Source of the DNA: Euglena gracilis
Taxonomy: Eukaryota; Euglenida; Euglenophyceae; Euglenales
NCBI GenBank assembly: GCA_039621445.1
Contig: CP154954.1
Location: 57,585,602-57,649,601, forward strand
DNA length: 64,000 nt
Direction of reading: 5' to 3'
The position numbers were made by a program, and so were the translations under genes. Shown piece after piece: positions 47,190-57,600 of this stretch. Every line of letters begins with the position of its first letter. Position 1 is the stretch's first letter. The notes beneath the pieces are model-generated. The model worked only from the letters and a program-made list of their open reading frames with translations, had not been told where the DNA came from and made no database searches.

Positions 47190-48140
47190 AACGTTATCAG
47201 AGTGCTTTTGCACTTCTGTGGGGAATTTTGGAACACATGGGGGTGCCCCCCCCTGAAGCCACCACTGACCAAGTGGCTGACGCTTTAATACAATTATTCC
47301 AATTTTCCAAGGCCCAAGCCCGTAATGCCTACAGTGCAATGCTTTTGATTCCTGGATTTGGTGGGCTGAGATTCCACACCCTGTTAACCCCCTACAAGAG
47401 GCTTTGGAACCAAAATCTGGAGAAGTATGGGGCATTTTGGGATCCCCTCCCAATCCTCCTGGGGCTGGCCAAGACCCCTATGCCCACTGATATTTGTACA
47501 TTGCGTACCCAGCTGATTTTTTGCTCACGAATTCTCTGTTTATATCGATCCTCTGACTTGGCACAAGTCAAACGAACCACCAGTGTGTTGGGTAGGGCAC
47601 CCTACATCAAAATTAGGCGTAAAGGGCAAAAATTTCACAAGTGGGAGAGGGTTGTGTCCATACCCCAATGTCCCCAAATAAGCCCATTTCATTTAATGAT
47701 AATGTTATGTGGCTGCCACACGTTCATTCGTCAGACCTGGGGGCCCCCTCCTGATTTCATTAAAACCCCCCTTCAGGGCTATAAGTGCAGACACTGTTGC
47801 TTCTATCACAAAAGAATTTTTGGCCAAACATGGGGTGACTCCCCAGGTGTGGGGGGCCCACTCCACCAGAGGGGCAGGAGTTGGTTTACTGAAAAAATTG
47901 GGCCTTTCTGCCCAAGAAGTTTGCGAAATTGGCCAGTGGAGGGGGGTGGAGGCTTTTACAGCCCACTATCAACGACTGGGTGCCCAAGGTACCCTGGAAA
48001 ATGCCCTGGCCCCCCTAATTTCAGTGCACAATCTGGCCTCACAAGGGCAAAGTGCGGAGCCCGAGGTGTCTCGTACTCCCTCGAGGAAAACCGACCAGGG
48101 AGGAAGGGACACCGAGGGCGAAGCACAAAGACCTTGTGAG
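47040..48140 (+). pseudogene. Tyrosine recombinase of the DIRS-type element, frameshifted
   Basis: The N-terminal part is in one frame (open to 48,139): a helical core-binding segment, then LYRSSDLAQV with the first catalytic Arg at nt 47,546-47,548. Near 47,730-47,760, at a run of G then C (TGGGGGCCCCCTCC), the coding frame shifts by one. It continues in the frame open from 47,709 to 48,311, with KPPFRAISADTVASITKEFL, VWGAHSTRGAG (HxxR at 47,859-47,870) and FTAHYQRLG (Tyr at 47,967-47,969). All four catalytic residues are therefore present but in two frames. The shift is a real mutation, a programmed shift or a homopolymer error. Confidence 0.85.
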
Positions 48141-48445
48141 CCCGACCCCCCCACCCGTAAAAGAAAATTTGTCTTCAAAAGCCCTCGGTCAGAGAGTGGG
48201 GGCCAGGGGGGGGGGGGAGGGGGGGGAGGGGGGGGACACCCCCCAGGGGCAAGAAGCCACGTCGCCCAGTCGGAGCAGCATCGTCAGCCAACTCCGGCGA
48301 GGCGGCACTAAGCAGGGACTCCTAACCCAACGCAGCAAACAATCCAAACAGCACCGCCGGCGAGCAAGGCATGGCCTCACAAGGTCTTTGTGCTTCGCCC
48401 TCGGTGTCCCTTCCTCCCTGGTCGGTTTTCCTCGAGGGAGTACGA
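48071..48445. repeat. Perfect 70-bp inverted repeat with G-run loop
   Basis: 48,071-48,140 is the exact reverse complement of 48,376-48,445. The left arm overlaps the end of the recombinase reading frame. The 235-bp loop contains long G-runs (48,198-48,236), suitable for G-quadruplex formation. A diverged third copy of the arm is at about 50,770-50,812. The position is that expected for the terminal or internal complementary repeats that DIRS elements use to form their circular intermediate. Confidence 0.9.
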
Positions 48446-48557
48446 TTTTATAGAGGAAAAATTCTGGTTTTCAGGTGGAGGAAGTCCAGCGTGTCTGTGC
48501 AGCCCCATTTGGGCAACAATTTTTATGAATTTTTGATACGACACCCAGCCTCAAATA

Positions 48558-49268
48558 ATGAGCTTGGAAGGCCCCAAAATTTTTCAATTGTCCCAGTTGA
48601 CGAACCCATACCTCAGCGCTCAACCAGAACCGCTGCACAGAAGCGTCGAGACACCGGCACCTGAAAAACAGCTTGAGCGGACGTTCTTGCCTCCACCACA
48701 GGCTCAACCAGCACGAAGTGCGCCGGCCACGCCTACACCCACACCATCCCCCACGGCTACCCCTGGGAAACCCACGGGTGCCGCGAAAGAGCGTGTAGGG
48801 CGACGCTCAGCTCGGGAAACCCCTGCTGAAGGACAACGGCGCTCGGTTTCCGGGAGAGGACCCCCGTCCCAACCGTCACCACGCACCTGGGCGAGCAAGC
48901 GCGACGCCGAACGGCGGCCCTCGAACACTCCGGAAACCGGAAGCCCGAAGGCCCCGGCCAAATCAAAGCCGGGCGCCGCAACTTGCAAACCCACAACACA
49001 ATCTGGTGACCAGCCCCCACCGAAAGGCCGTGGTGGTGCTGGAAGCCAGGGTGCTGCAACCTCTTCTCGGGGATCATCCTCGGGACAAGGATACACACAC
49101 GTCATGCCATCCGGCTATGGGAGAACCTCACAGCCGAAACCTCCGTCAAAGGGGAAGGGAAAATCCCGCGCCTCCACGGCTGGGACACCTTGGGAAGACG
49201 AAGTTGTCATTGACTGGAAGGTCATCACTCAGGATGATCTTGAGACTCATGACCTGAAAGACAGGTAA
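48558..49268 (+). CDS. Pro/Arg/Lys-rich ORF downstream of the DIRS-type element
   Basis: The 236-codon frame starts MSLEGPKIFQLSQL. It is Pro/Thr/Ser/Arg-rich through the middle (GRRSARETPAEGQRR, KSKPGAATCKPTTQSG) and ends WKVITQDDLETHDLKDR. The composition suggests a basic disordered nucleic-acid-binding tail. A donor-like ACAG|GTAAAT lies at its end. It could be the N-terminal half of the Zn-ligand-rich sequence that follows, either spliced or broken. Family unknown; element cargo or host fragment cannot be decided. Confidence 0.45.
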   Translation: MSLEGPKIFQLSQLTNPYLSAQPEPLHRSVETPAPEKQLERTFLPPPQAQPARSAPATPTPTPSPTATPGKPTGAAKERVGRRSARETPAEGQRRSVSGRGPPSQPSPRTWASKRDAERRPSNTPETGSPKAPAKSKPGAATCKPTTQSGDQPPPKGRGGAGSQGAATSSRGSSSGQGYTHVMPSGYGRTSQPKPPSKGKGKSRASTAGTPWEDEVVIDWKVITQDDLETHDLKDR

Positions 49269-49322
49269 ATGAGGATCGACCGCTAACTGAAGACAAATCA
49301 ATGTCTCAATCGATGGATTGAG

Positions 49323-49987
49323 CCACTGTTCTGTCAAGGCCGAAAATGGTCCTTTAACCAGAACGTGACCTGGAATTATTCCAACACCGGATCCCCACGT
49401 GTGTTGGCCCAATATTTCGGCGAGGAATTCCTCATCGACCAAACGGAAGACCGTTTTTGGTGGCTCTGCATTGTGTGCCACAAAACGTACAACAGTGCAC
49501 CTGACTTGGGATTACCCCTCGTCCACGTATGCTATCCTGTGGATCTGTGGATCTGAAATTGTTCCATAAGGACGTAGACGTCCCCAACTGTGCCGCCTTG
49601 GTATGTGCCAAGTGCGTGGACAGTTGGACCCACAAGCACAATTTCCACCACACACAGTAGGATGACACGAATGTGCCGTTGCTCTGCGTCAACTGCCTTC
49701 AAGGTACCTGCTGGCAAACTGCGGAAGGCGCAGTTCGCACAATCGTGCCAAGCGGCCAGAAGCCACTGGAGGAATACTCCACCTTGCACAAAAAGTACAA
49801 GGAACTTTTCAAGTACTCCAACCTCAATTTCGACGACCACCGCCACACAGGAATGGCCCGTGGGTGGCAGATCGACAGTGGGGCGATACGCCTCGCTGCT
49901 GAGGAGGCAGGGGTAAGATTACCTTACCTCTGGGAGACAGCAGACAGGGAAAAGATACTTTTCCACTGTTCACAACCCAGGACCTAA
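49323..49987 (+). pseudogene. Broken Zn-ligand-rich protein
   Basis: One frame runs PLFCQGRKWSFNQNVTWNYS to FWWLCIVCHKTYNS. An 8-bp tandem duplication (TGTGGATC, about 49,542-49,557) then shifts the frame. After it come CAALVCAKCVDSW, an in-frame TAG at about 49,661, and LLCVNCLQGTCW. The frame stays open to 49,987 with QKPLEEYSTLHKKYKELFKY. Four Cys-x2-Cys pairs, with His residues (HKHNFHH) between them, suggest a small zinc-binding domain, but the spacing does not match RING or PHD in any way I can confirm. Confidence 0.55.
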
Positions 49988-50620
49988 ATGGTCGCTGGTG
50001 CCTTCAACAATGGCCAATGGCCACTCCAAAACCACGGGTTGGCCTGGAAAAACTGGCTTGGGGCCGTATAACGACCCCATACAGTCCGCGCGGAATGTGC
50101 GCATCGCATGCCCATGGACTTTTAACCGGGGAATGCCCCACAGGTGTCAGCCAACCATCCTCGGATGAACTACTTCATCTGACCACACACTCTGCCCAGA
50201 AAATACTGGGAGAAGCTGCAGTGGTTCCTCGCGGAACGAGCGAGTGTAACCAAGCAAACAGTCCCCGAAGGATGGGTTCGGGACTTGGTGGCACCTCATT
50301 TCGAATACGAATCGCCGGAAACCTAGCTCGTGGACAGACCACCACCACAGCAATTCTGAATGGTACCCCTGGATTCCCGCCATGATTACTGGCGGTTGAA
50401 AAGGATATAATGCCGAAACGGCATTTCCAGCCCCACGTAAGGTAAGCGCCTTCACGGATACCTGGATACTCCTGGATGCTTTGATACCCCTGGAGAATCA
50501 TACACTGGTAGCGGATACCGCCAAACAGCCCTGGGAAGAGAACGGGTCTGTCACACACGAGCTTTGTCTTGTGCTTTGCCTCTTGGGGAATTGGGAACAA
50601 AAGGAGAAAACCACTTTTTG
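49988..50620 (+). pseudogene. Decayed coding sequence after the Zn-ligand ORF
   Basis: Short protein-like stretches appear in alternating frames, for example WPLQNHGLAWKNWLGAV at about 50,020 and YWEKLQWFLAERASVTK at about 50,205. These look like one old reading frame broken by several stops and shifts. No family is recognised. Confidence 0.35.
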
Positions 50621-51120
50621 TTACACCAAAGACTTCTCCCAACCGTAAGTAGGTTTCGCACCAAAGCGAAAGCGAAAGGCTTTTACAGAAAGTCCCAAAA
50701 GGGGGGAAAGGGAAAGCTTTGGACGTACACTCGAGGCGCCCAACCAGCTGCAGCAGAAGAATCGGTGCCCTTTCCTTCCTTCTCGGCTGTCCTCGAGTGA
50801 GTACGAGACGCCTCGGGCTCCGCACTTTGCCCTTGTGAGGCCTGATTGTGCGCATAAATTAGGGGAGCCAGGGCATTTTCTAAAGAAAGCTTTGGGCTCC
50901 AAGTCTTTGATGATGGGCAGTGAACGCCTCAGCCTCCCCTCCAATGGCCAAATTTCAAAGACTTCTTGGGCAGAAAGGTATAACTCTTTTTTGGAAAACC
51001 AACCCCTGCCCCCTCTGGTGGAGTGGGCCTCCCACACCTTGGGGGGCCCCATGTTCGGAGAAAAATTAATTTGTGATCGACGCAACTGTGTCTGCACTGA
51101 TGGCTTTACAGGGAGGCTTT
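50621..51120 (-). pseudogene. Inverted, decayed DIRS-type recombinase fragment
   Basis: Read on the minus strand from 51,120 to about 50,770, the sequence aligns with plus 47,773-48,115. Shared pieces are ISADTVAS-like sequence, VWEAHSTRGG, LSAQEVFEI and the 3' segment GQSGLTRAKCGARGVSYSLE (another frame). The HxxR motif is kept, but the catalytic Tyr codon TAT is CAT, giving HHQRL. It is the 3' end of another, older element in opposite orientation. Confidence 0.75.
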
Positions 51121-51689
51121 AGTGAAATTAAAAGGGGACCCCCAGGTCTGCCGAATAAACGTGTAGAAGCCACATATGTAATAATAATCGTCAAATGAAC
51201 GGGACCGATTTATGGACAATGGGGCAGGGTTCGATATAAGGAGAGGAGGGGGGGGTGGTCCGGACCCCCCCCCCTGCGGGCCAGCAGGGGGGGGGTGGGG
51301 GGGGACACCCCCCCCACCTAAACAGGTGCGCGGTCAGGGTGGCCGAAAATTTTTGACCCCCCAAAACGACCAAAAGTGCCATTTTGGGCACTTTTTGGGC
51401 AAAAATGTGCCAAAAATGCAAAAAATTTTCGGCGCGAAGCGCCGGAGGAAAAAATTGACCCTTTTTGGGGGGGGTCAATTTTTGCCCCCGAGGGTCGGTC
51501 CGGACCCCCCTTGCAGGTGGGGGTTTTGGGTTTGGGTTTGCTTTGCCCTGCTGACGCGCAGTGGCCACAGTCAGCAGACCCAGCGTGAGCGCCAGGCCAG
51601 CTTCCGTGGGGCACACCCAGGGCCCGGGCACACTTGAACACCAGAGCAGGAAACTGTGACATCCAGCAGCCCAGCAGCCCAGCAGCCCA
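51121..51689. other. Spacer and C-tract element before the 47-bp array
   Basis: GTTCGATATAAGG at 51,229 is the left terminal motif of element E2. C-tracts, the core CGGCGCGAAGCGCCGG at about 51,430 and mirrored GGTCCGGACCCCCC words follow to 51,515. 51,545-51,640 is GC-rich and may hold an exon (frame QQTQRERQASFRG), but this is weak. CAGCAGCCC-type 9-bp units stand at 51,664-51,697. Confidence 0.5.
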
Positions 51690-54600
51690 GCAGCCCAGAA
51701 GAAGTTCGGTCGGATGAACACCACAGACTTGTTGGACAGCCCCAGAAGAGGTTCGGTCGGATGAACACCACAGACTTGTTGAACAGCTCCAGAAGAAGTT
51801 CGGTCGGATGAACACCACAGACTTGTTGGACAGCCCCAGAAGAGGTTCGGTCGGATGAACACCACAGACTTGTTGGACAGCGCCAGAAGAAGTTCGGTCG
51901 GATGAACACCACAGACTTGTTAGACAGCCCCAGAAGAAGTCTGGTCGGATGAAAACCACAGACTTGTTGGACAGCCTCAGAAGAAGTCTGGTCGGATGAA
52001 CACCACAGACTTGTTGGACAGCCCCAGAAGAAGTTCGGTCGGATGAACACCACAGACTTGTTGAACAGCCCCAGAAGAAGTTCGGTCGGATGAACACCAC
52101 AGACTTGTTGGACAGCCCCAGAAGAAGTTCGGTCGGATGAACACCACAGACTTGTTGGACAGCCCCAGAAGAAGTTCGGTCGGATGAACACCACAGACTC
52201 GTTGGACAGTCCCAGAAGAAGTTCGGTCGGATGAACACCACAGACTTGTTGAACAGCCCCAGAAGAAGTTCGGTCGGATGAACACCACAGACTTGTTGGA
52301 CAGCCCCAGAAGAAGTTCGGTCGGATGAACACCACAGACTTGTTGAACAGCCCCAGAAGAAGTTCGGTCGGATGAACACCACAGACTTGTTGGACAGCCC
52401 CAGAAGAAGTTCGGTCGGATGAACACCACAGACTTGTTGAACAGCCCCAGAAGAAGTTCGGTCGGATGAACACCACAGACTTGTTGGACAGCCCCAGAAG
52501 AAGTTCGGTCGGATGAACACCACAGACTTGTTGGCCCCAGAAGAAGTTCGGTCGGATGAACACCACAGACTCGTTGGACAGCCCCAGAAGAAGTTCGGTC
52601 GGATGAAAACCACAGACTCGTTGGACAGCCCCAGAAGAGGTTCGGTTGGATGAACACCACAGACTTGTTGAACAGCCCCAGAAGAAGTTCGGTCGGATGA
52701 ACACCACAGACTTGTTGGACAGCCCCAGAAGAAGTTCGGTCGGATGAACACCACAGACTTGTTGGACAGCCCCAGAAGAAGTTCGGTCGGATGAACACCA
52801 CAGACTTGTTGGACAGCCCCAGAAGAAGTTCGGTCGGATGAACACCACAGACTTGTTGGACAGCCCCAGAAGAAGTTCGGTCGGATGAACACCACAGACT
52901 TGTTGAACAGCCCCAGAAGAAGTTCGGTCGGATGAACACCACAGACTTGTTGGACAGCCCCAGAAGAAGTTCGGTCGGATGAACACCACAGACTTGTTGG
53001 ACAGCCCCAGAAGAAGTTCGGTCGGATGAACACCACAGACTCGTTGGACAGTCCCAGAAGAAGTTCGGTCGGATGAACACCACAGACTTGTTGAACAGCC
53101 CCAGAAGAAGTTCGGTCGGATGAACACCACAGACTTGTTGGACAGCCCCAGAAGAAGTTCGGTCGGATGAACACCACAGACTTGTTGAACAGCCCCAGAA
53201 GAAGTTCGGTCGGATGAACACCACAGACTTGTTGGACAGCCCCAGAAGAAGTTCGGTCGGATGAACACCACAGACTTGTTGGACAGCCCCAGAAGAAGTT
53301 CGGTCGGATGAACACCACAGACTTGTTGGACAGCCCCAGAAGAAGTTCGGTCGGATGAACACCACAGACTTGTTGGCCCCAGAAGAAGTTCGGTCGGATG
53401 AACACCACAGACTCGTTGGACAGCCCCAGAAGAAGTTCGGTCGGATGAACACCACAGACTCGTTGGACAGCCCCAGAAGAGGTTCGGTCGGATGAACACC
53501 ACAGACTTGTTGGGCAGCCCCAGAAGAGGTTCGGTCGGATTAACACCACAGACTTGTTGGACAGCCCCAGAAGAAGTTCGGTCGGATGAACACCACAGAC
53601 TTTTTGGCCAGCCCCAGAAGAAGTTCGGTCGGATGAACACCACAGACTTGTTGGACAGCCCCAGAAGAAGTTCGGTCGGATGAACACCACAGACTTGTTG
53701 AACAGCGCCAGAAGAAGTTCGGTCGGATGAACACCACAGACTTGTTGGACAGCCCCAGAAGAAGTTCGGTCGGATGAACACCACAGACTTGTTGGACAGC
53801 CCCAGAAGAAGTTCGGTCGGATGAACACCACAGACTTGTTGGACAGCCCCAGAAGAAGTTCGGTCGGATGAACACCACAGACTTGTTGAACAGCCCCAGA
53901 AGAAGTTCGGTCGGATGAACACCACAGACTCGTTGGACAGCAGAAGTTCGGTCGGATGAACACCACAGACTTGTTGTTCAGCCCCAGAAGAAGTTCGGTC
54001 GGATGAACACCACAGACTTGTTGGACAGCCCCAGAAGAAGTTCGGTCGGATGAACACCACAGACTTGTTTGACAGCCCCAGAAGAAGTTCGGTCGGATGA
54101 ACACCACAGACTTGTTGGACAGCCCCAGAAGAAGTTCGGTCGGATGAACACCACAGACTTGTTGGACAGCCCCAGAAGAAGTTCGGTCGGATGAACACCA
54201 CAGACTTGTTGGACAGCCCCAGAAGAAGTTCGGTCGGATGAACACCACAGACTTGTTGGACAGCCCCAGAAGAAGTTCGGTCGGATGAACACCACAGACT
54301 TGTTGGACAGCCCCAGAAGAAGTTCGGTCGGATGAACACCACAGACTTGTTGGACAGCCCCAGAAGAAGTTCGGTCGGATGAACACCACAGACTTGTTGG
54401 ACAGCCCCAGAAGAAGTTCGGTCGGATGAACACCACAGACTTGTTGGACAGCCCCAGAAGAAGTTCGATCGGATGAAACACACAGACTTGTTGGACAGCC
54501 CCAGAAGAAGATGTTCGGTCGGATGAACACCACAGACTTGTTGGACAGCCCCAGAAGAAGTTCGGTCGGATGAACACCACAGACTTGTTGGACAGCCCCA

Positions 54601-57600
54601 GAAGAAGTTCGGTCGGATGAACACCACAGACTTGTTGGACAGCCCCAGAAGAAGTTCGGTCGGATGAACACCACAGACTTGTTGGACAGCCCCAGAAGAA
54701 GTTCGGTCGGATGAACACCACAGACTTGTTGGACAGCCCCAGAAGATGTTCGGTCGGATGAACACCACAGACTTTTTGGCCAGCCCCAGAAGAAGTTCGG
54801 TCGGATGAACACCACAGACTCGTTGGACAGCCCCAGAAGAAGTTCGGTCGGATGAACACCACAGACTTGTTGGACAGCCCCAGAAGAAGTTCGGTCGGAT
54901 GAACACCACAGACTTGTTGAACAGCCCCAGAAGAAGTTCGGTCGGATGAACACCACAGACTTGTTGGACAGCCCCAGAAGAAGTTCGGTCGGATGAACAC
55001 CACAGACTTGTGGAACAGCCCCAGAAGAAGTTCGGTCGGATGAACACCACAGACTTGTTGGACAGCCCCAGAAGAAGTTCGGTCGGATGAACACCACAGA
55101 CTTGTTGGCCCCAGAAGAAGTTCGGTCGGATGAACACCACAGACTCGTTGGACAGCCCCAGAAGAAGTTCGGTCGGATGAAAACCACAGACTCGTTGGAC
55201 AGCCCCAGAAGAGGTTCGGTTGGATGAACACCACAGACTTGTTGAACAGCGCCAGAAGAAGTTCGGTCGGATGAACACCACAGACTTGTTGGACAGCCTC
55301 AGAAGAAGTTCGGTCGGATGAACACCACAGACTTGTTGACAGCCCCAGAAGAAGTTCGGTCGGATGAACACCACAGACTTGTTGGACAGCCCCAGAAGAA
55401 GTTCGGTCGGATGAACACCACAGACTTGTTGGACAGCCCCAGAAGAAGTTCGGTCGGATGAACACCACAGACTTGTTGGACAGCCCCAGAAGAAGTTCGG
55501 TCGGAGGAACACCACAGACTTGTTGGACAGCCCCAGAAGAAGTTCGGTCGGATGAACACCACAGACTTGTTGGACAGCCCCAGAAGAAGTTCGGTCGGAT
55601 GAACACCACAGACTTGTTGGACAGCCCCAGAAGAAGTTCGGTCGGATGAACACCACAGACTTGTTGGACAGCCCCAGAAGAAGTTCGGTCGGATGAACAC
55701 CACAGACTTGTTGGACAGCCCCAGAAGAAGTTCGGTCGGATGAACACCACAGACTTGTTGAACAGCCCCAGAAGAAGTTCGGTCGGATGAACACCACAGA
55801 CTTGTTGGACAGCCCCAGAAGAAGTTCGGTCGGATGAACACCACAGACTTGTTGGACAGCCCCAGAAGAAGTTCGGTCGGATGAACACCACAGACTTGTT
55901 GGACAGCCCCAGAAGAAGTTCGGTCGGATGAACACCACAGACTTGTTGGACAGCCCAGAAGAAGTTCGGTCGGATGAACACCACAGACTTGTTGGACAGC
56001 CCCAGAAGAAGTTCGGTCGGATGAACACCACAGACTTGTTGGACAGCCCCAGAAGAGGTTCGGTCGGATGAACACCACAGACTTGTTGGACAGCCCCAGA
56101 AGAAGTTCGGTCGGATGAACACCACAGACTTGTTGGACAGCCCCAGAAGAAGTTCGGTCGGATGAACACCACAGACTTTTTGGCCAGCCCCAGAAGAAGT
56201 TCGGTCGGATGAACACCACAGACTTGTTGGACAGCCCCAGAAGAAGTTCGGTCGGATGAACACCACAGACTTGTTGAACAGCCCCAGAAGAAGTTCGGTC
56301 GGATGAACACCACAGACTTGTTGGACAGCCCCAGAAGAAGTTCGGTCGGATGAACACCACAGACTTGTTGGACAGCCCCAGAAGAAGTTCGGTCGGATGA
56401 ACACCACAGACTTGTTGGACAGCCCCAGAAGAAGTTCGGTCGGATGAACACCACAGACTTGTTGGACAGCCCCAGAAGAAGTTCGGTCGGATGAACACCA
56501 CAGACTTGTTGGACAGCCCCAGAAGAAGTTCGGTCGGATGAACACCACAGACTTGTTGGACAGCCCCAGAAGAAGTTCGGTCGGATGAACACCACAGACT
56601 TGTTGAACAGCCCCAGAAGAAGTTCGGTCGGATGAACACCACAGACTTGTTGGACAGCCCCAGAAGAAGTTCGGTCGGATGAACACCACAGACTTGTTGG
56701 ACAGCCCCAGAAGAAGTTCGGTCGGATGAACACCACAGACTTGTTGGACAGCCCCAGAAGAAGTTCGGTCGGATGAACACCACAGACTTGTTGGACAGCC
56801 CCAGAAGAAGTTCGGTCGGATGAACACCACAGACTTGTTGGACAGCCCCAGAAGATGTTCGGTCGGATGAACACCACAGACTTGTTGGAAAGCCCCAGAA
56901 GAAGTTCGGTCGGATGAACACCACAGACTTGTTGGACAGCCCCAGAAGAAGTTCGGTCGGATGAACACCACAGACTTGTTGGACAGCCCCAGAAGAAGTT
57001 CGGTCGGATGAACACCACAGACTTGTTGGACAGCCCCAGAAGATGTTCGGTCGGATGAACACCACAGACTTTTTGGCCAGCCCCAGAAGAAGTTCGGTCG
57101 GATGAACACCACAGACTTGTTGGACAGCCCCAGAAGAAGTTCGGTCGGATGAACACCACAGACTTGTTGGACAGCCCCAGAAGAAGTTCGGTCGGATGAA
57201 CACCACAGACTTGTTGGACAGCCCCAGAAGAAGTTCGGTCGGATGAACACCACAGACTTGTTGGACAGCAGCAGAAGAAGTTCGGTCGGATGAACACCAC
57301 AGACTTGTTGGACAGCCCCAGAAGAAGTTCGGTCGGATGAACACCACAGACTTGTTGGACAGCCCCAGAAGAAGTTCGGTCGGATGAACACCACAGACTT
57401 GTTGGACAGCCCCAGAAGAAGTTCGGTCGGATGAACACCACAGACTTGTTGAACAGCCCCAGAAGAAGTTCGGTCGGATGAACACCACAGACTCGTTGGA
57501 CAGCCCCAGAAGAAGTTCGGTCGGATGAACACCACAGACTCGTTGGACAGCCCCAGAAGAAGTTCGGTCGGATGAACACCACAGACTTGTTGGACAGCCC

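Larger units (their letters stand above)
44158..48445 (+). mobile_element. DIRS-type (tyrosine-recombinase) retroelement, nearly complete
   Basis: The order is a Gag-like region, a reverse transcriptase-RNase H-methyltransferase-like ORF, then an overlapping tyrosine recombinase, all on the plus strand. That is the order of the DIRS1 group, which integrates with a recombinase instead of an integrase. The 3' side has a perfect inverted repeat (48,071-48,140 and 48,376-48,445) in place of an LTR. Codon use is A-rich, unlike the GC-rich host exons. The left terminus is not located. Frameshifts in the Gag and recombinase regions suggest it is not active as sequenced, unless those are homopolymer errors. 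Confidence 0.85.
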
